Shown: positions 62,494 through 64,000 of the stretch, in pieces
Layout: each line of letters opens with the position of its first letter
Position numbering within the stretch: the first letter of the stretch is position 1
Source: Acidobacteriaceae bacterium
Lineage (GTDB): Bacteria; Acidobacteriota; Terriglobia; Terriglobales; Acidobacteriaceae
Direction: 5' to 3'
Length of the DNA: 64,000 nt
NCBI GenBank assembly: GCA_027452125.1
Contig: DAIDGZ010000125.1
Coordinates: 1 to 64,000, forward strand
Notes under the pieces: model-generated
Told to the model about the DNA's origin: nothing
Seen by the model: the letters and a program-made list of their open reading frames with translations, nothing else
The model's database searches: none
Made by a program: the position numbers and the translations under genes

Positions 62494-63468
62494 TTAGCTG
62501 GCCGGCGCTTCAACCGGCAGCGCCAGAGCCTGCTGACGTGTGGCCTCAAACAGCGCACTGGACAGGTAGCGCTCGCCAAAGCTGGGGATAATCGCCACGA
62601 TCAGCTTGCCGGCATTCTCCGGCCGCGCGGCCACCTTCAGCGCAGCAGCCACTGCGGCGCCTGAACTGATGCCCACAAACAGACCCTCTTCCTTGGGCAG
62701 GCGGCGCGCCATGTCGATGGCTTCGTCGTTGGTAATCTGCACCACTTCGTCGATCAGCTTGGTATCCAGAATGCTCGGGATAAAGCCCGCGCCCAGGCCC
62801 TGGATCTTGTGCGGACCCGGCTTGCCGCCCGAAAGCACCGCGCTGTCCGCCGGCTCCACGGCCACCGCCTTGAACTCCGGCTTGCGCTCCTTGATGTAGC
62901 GCGAGGTGCCGGTCAGCGTGCCGCCCGTGCCCACGCCAGAGATGAGGATGTCGGCCTTGCCGTCTGTATCTTCCCAGATCTCCGGGCCGGTAGTGGCATA
63001 GTGAATCGCCGGATTCGCCGGATTGTCGAACTGCTGCAGAATATGGCTGTTCGGCGTGCTGGCCTGCAGCTCGACCGCCTTCGCAATCGCACCCTTCATG
63101 CCGCCCGGACCCGGCGTCAGCACGATCTCCGCGCCCAGTGACAGCAGCGTCACGCGCCGCTCCAGGCTCATCGTCTCCGGCATGGTCAGGATGATTCGGT
63201 AGCCCCGGACCGCTGCCACGAAGGCCAGCGCGATGCCCGTATTGCCGCTGGTGGGCTCAATCAGCGTGGTCACCCCCGGCTTGATCGTGCCCGCCTTCTC
63301 CGCGGCATCGATCATGGCAAAGCCGATGCGGTCCTTCACGCTCGACATCGGGTTCTGACTTTCCAGCTTCACAACAACGGTCGCAGGCAGTCCAGCGGCC
63401 ACACGGTTCAGCCGCACAAGGGGAGTGTGGCCGATGATCTCAGTAACGTTCGCGGCAATGCGCGCCAT
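62494..63468 (-). CDS. cysK: Cysteine synthase A (CysK)
   Basis: 324 residues from the ATG at 63468 (AGGAG upstream); the longer frame to 63756 lacks similarity. The PLP Lys is K45 in [20 protein letters not shown] and the phosphate loop [10 protein letters not shown] are present. It joins O-acetylserine and sulfide to cysteine. Its partner CysE follows. The 287-base gap upstream has no gene. Confidence 0.97.
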   Translation of the reverse strand: MARIAANVTEIIGHTPLVRLNRVAAGLPATVVVKLESQNPMSSVKDRIGFAMIDAAEKAGTIKPGVTTLIEPTSGNTGIALAFVAAVRGYRIILTMPETMSLERRVTLLSLGAEIVLTPGPGGMKGAIAKAVELQASTPNSHILQQFDNPANPAIHYATTGPEIWEDTDGKADILISGVGTGGTLTGTSRYIKERKPEFKAVAVEPADSAVLSGGKPGPHKIQGLGAGFIPSILDTKLIDEVVQITNDEAIDMARRLPKEEGLFVGISSGAAVAAALKVAARPENAGKLIVAIIPSFGERYLSSALFEATRQQALALPVEAPAS

Positions 63469-63755
63469 GACGATCTCCTTTTTCCGGGACGAATTCCCCG
63501 GCGTCTCTGCATTGTTAGGGGTGATCTTCGCTTGATCGGAAGGGAAAGGACGCATGTCCTCAAGACACACATCCGCATCGGGCAGCACCAGGACGGTGTT
63601 AGCGACATCGACGCATGTCAATAGCCTAGACCCATGCCACGGGGTATGGCAAGTGGCGGAGAAGAAAAGATGGCGCGATCGGAAGACCCGGCGCGATACC
63701 TGCCGCGAAACCTGGTAAGGACGAGCCCAGCGTGCAACTGGACTCGTCGTCCGCA

Positions 63756-64000
63756 TCAGCCCGTATTGCGCAGCCCCGCCGCAATACCGCTGATCGTTGC
63801 CGCCAGCGCCCGGTTCACCTCCGGCGTATCCTCGCCGGCCCGCTTGCGCCGCAGCATGTCCACCTGAATCAGGTGCATCGGATCTACATACGGGTTGCGC
63901 AGCCGGATCGAACGCGCCAGCACCTGGTTGCTCTCCAGCAGTTCCTTCTGCTGCAGGATGGCCAGCACCGCGCGCACCGTACGGTGGAACTCGCCCTCGA
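63756..64000 (-). CDS. ppc: Phosphoenolpyruvate carboxylase, 3' end
   Basis: Only the C-terminal 81 or so residues are in the window; the frame is open to the right edge. The end is diagnostic: [20 protein letters not shown], then [13 protein letters not shown], the conserved PEPC C-terminus. PEPC makes oxaloacetate from phosphoenolpyruvate and bicarbonate. The start lies beyond the window. Confidence 0.93.
   Translation of the reverse strand, partial: EGEFHRTVRAVLAILQQKELLESNQVLARSIRLRNPYVDPMHLIQVDMLRRKRAGEDTPEVNRALAATISGIAAGLRNTG

Noticed and set aside
63469-63755. A cysteine-related riboswitch or attenuator before cysK
   Set aside because: I looked for strong hairpins and conserved S-box-like elements and saw none.

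Overview
The window is about 63-64% G+C by eye, densely coded on both strands, and carries Gram-negative envelope genes (bamA, two ompH/skp paralogues, fabZ-lpxA-lpxI, an RND tripartite pump). It also carries gene types common in Acidobacteriota: a paired DUF1800/DUF1501 export set, a carboxypeptidase-regulatory-like membrane protein, a polysaccharide-lyase/heparinase-like enzyme and a polygalacturonase-like exoprotein. I infer a soil acidobacterium (Acidobacteriaceae/Terriglobales type). No rRNA, tRNA, CRISPR array, insertion sequence or prophage was seen.

The standout region is 1974-11075, a complete-looking bacterial microcompartment (BMC) locus. On the minus strand, from a promoter near 9050-9077, run a variant acetate kinase, the PduL phosphotransacylase, three BMC-H hexamers, a BMC-P pentamer, a CoA-acylating aldehyde dehydrogenase, two more BMC-P pentamers and a class II (fuculose/rhamnulose-phosphate type) aldolase. 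After a terminator-like hairpin comes a DeoR-family regulator. Divergently on the plus strand lie a PduS/RnfC-like Fe-S flavoprotein and a tandem-domain BMC-T shell protein with a PduT-like pore cysteine. The likely flow is deoxysugar phosphate to lactaldehyde (plus DHAP), then lactoyl-CoA, lactoyl-phosphate, and lactate plus ATP. NADH made inside could be reoxidised through PduS and the BMC-T Fe-S cluster, since no alcohol dehydrogenase is encoded here. The incomplete polysaccharide-degrading enzyme at the left edge fits a sugar-foraging setting.

From 11143 to 23704 there are housekeeping and repair genes: DinG-like helicase, der, a membrane protein, an M1-like protein with a degenerate zinc site, an RlmB-type methyltransferase, a nucleotidyltransferase, OsmC, a mini zinc-ribbon protein, mutY, an outer-membrane-like protein and a ferredoxin reductase. 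From 23748 to 28559 lie a regulatory-like envelope protein, a LytTR response regulator, a zinc-ribbon membrane protein and an ECF sigma factor with a small two-helix partner. From 28663 to 38802 lie a secreted ADA2-like deaminase, the DUF1800/DUF1501 pair, several small proteins, an SDR and a degenerate-GGDEF/EAL protein.

From 38905 to 52498 are fabZ-lpxA-lpxI, a peroxiredoxin, a histone-H1-like Lys/Ala-rich protein, an MltD-like transglycosylase, lepA, an A+T-rich intergenic patch with DnaA-box-like sites, tandem ompH genes with matching promoters, bamA and a glutathione peroxidase. From 52728 to 58768 is an RND efflux operon. The right end holds a DUF433/DUF5615 toxin-antitoxin-like pair, a beta-helix glycoside hydrolase with PKD and PA14-like modules, a cysK-cysE pair, and the 3' end of ppc (PEP carboxylase). 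Functions are read from motifs by eye; no database search was run.
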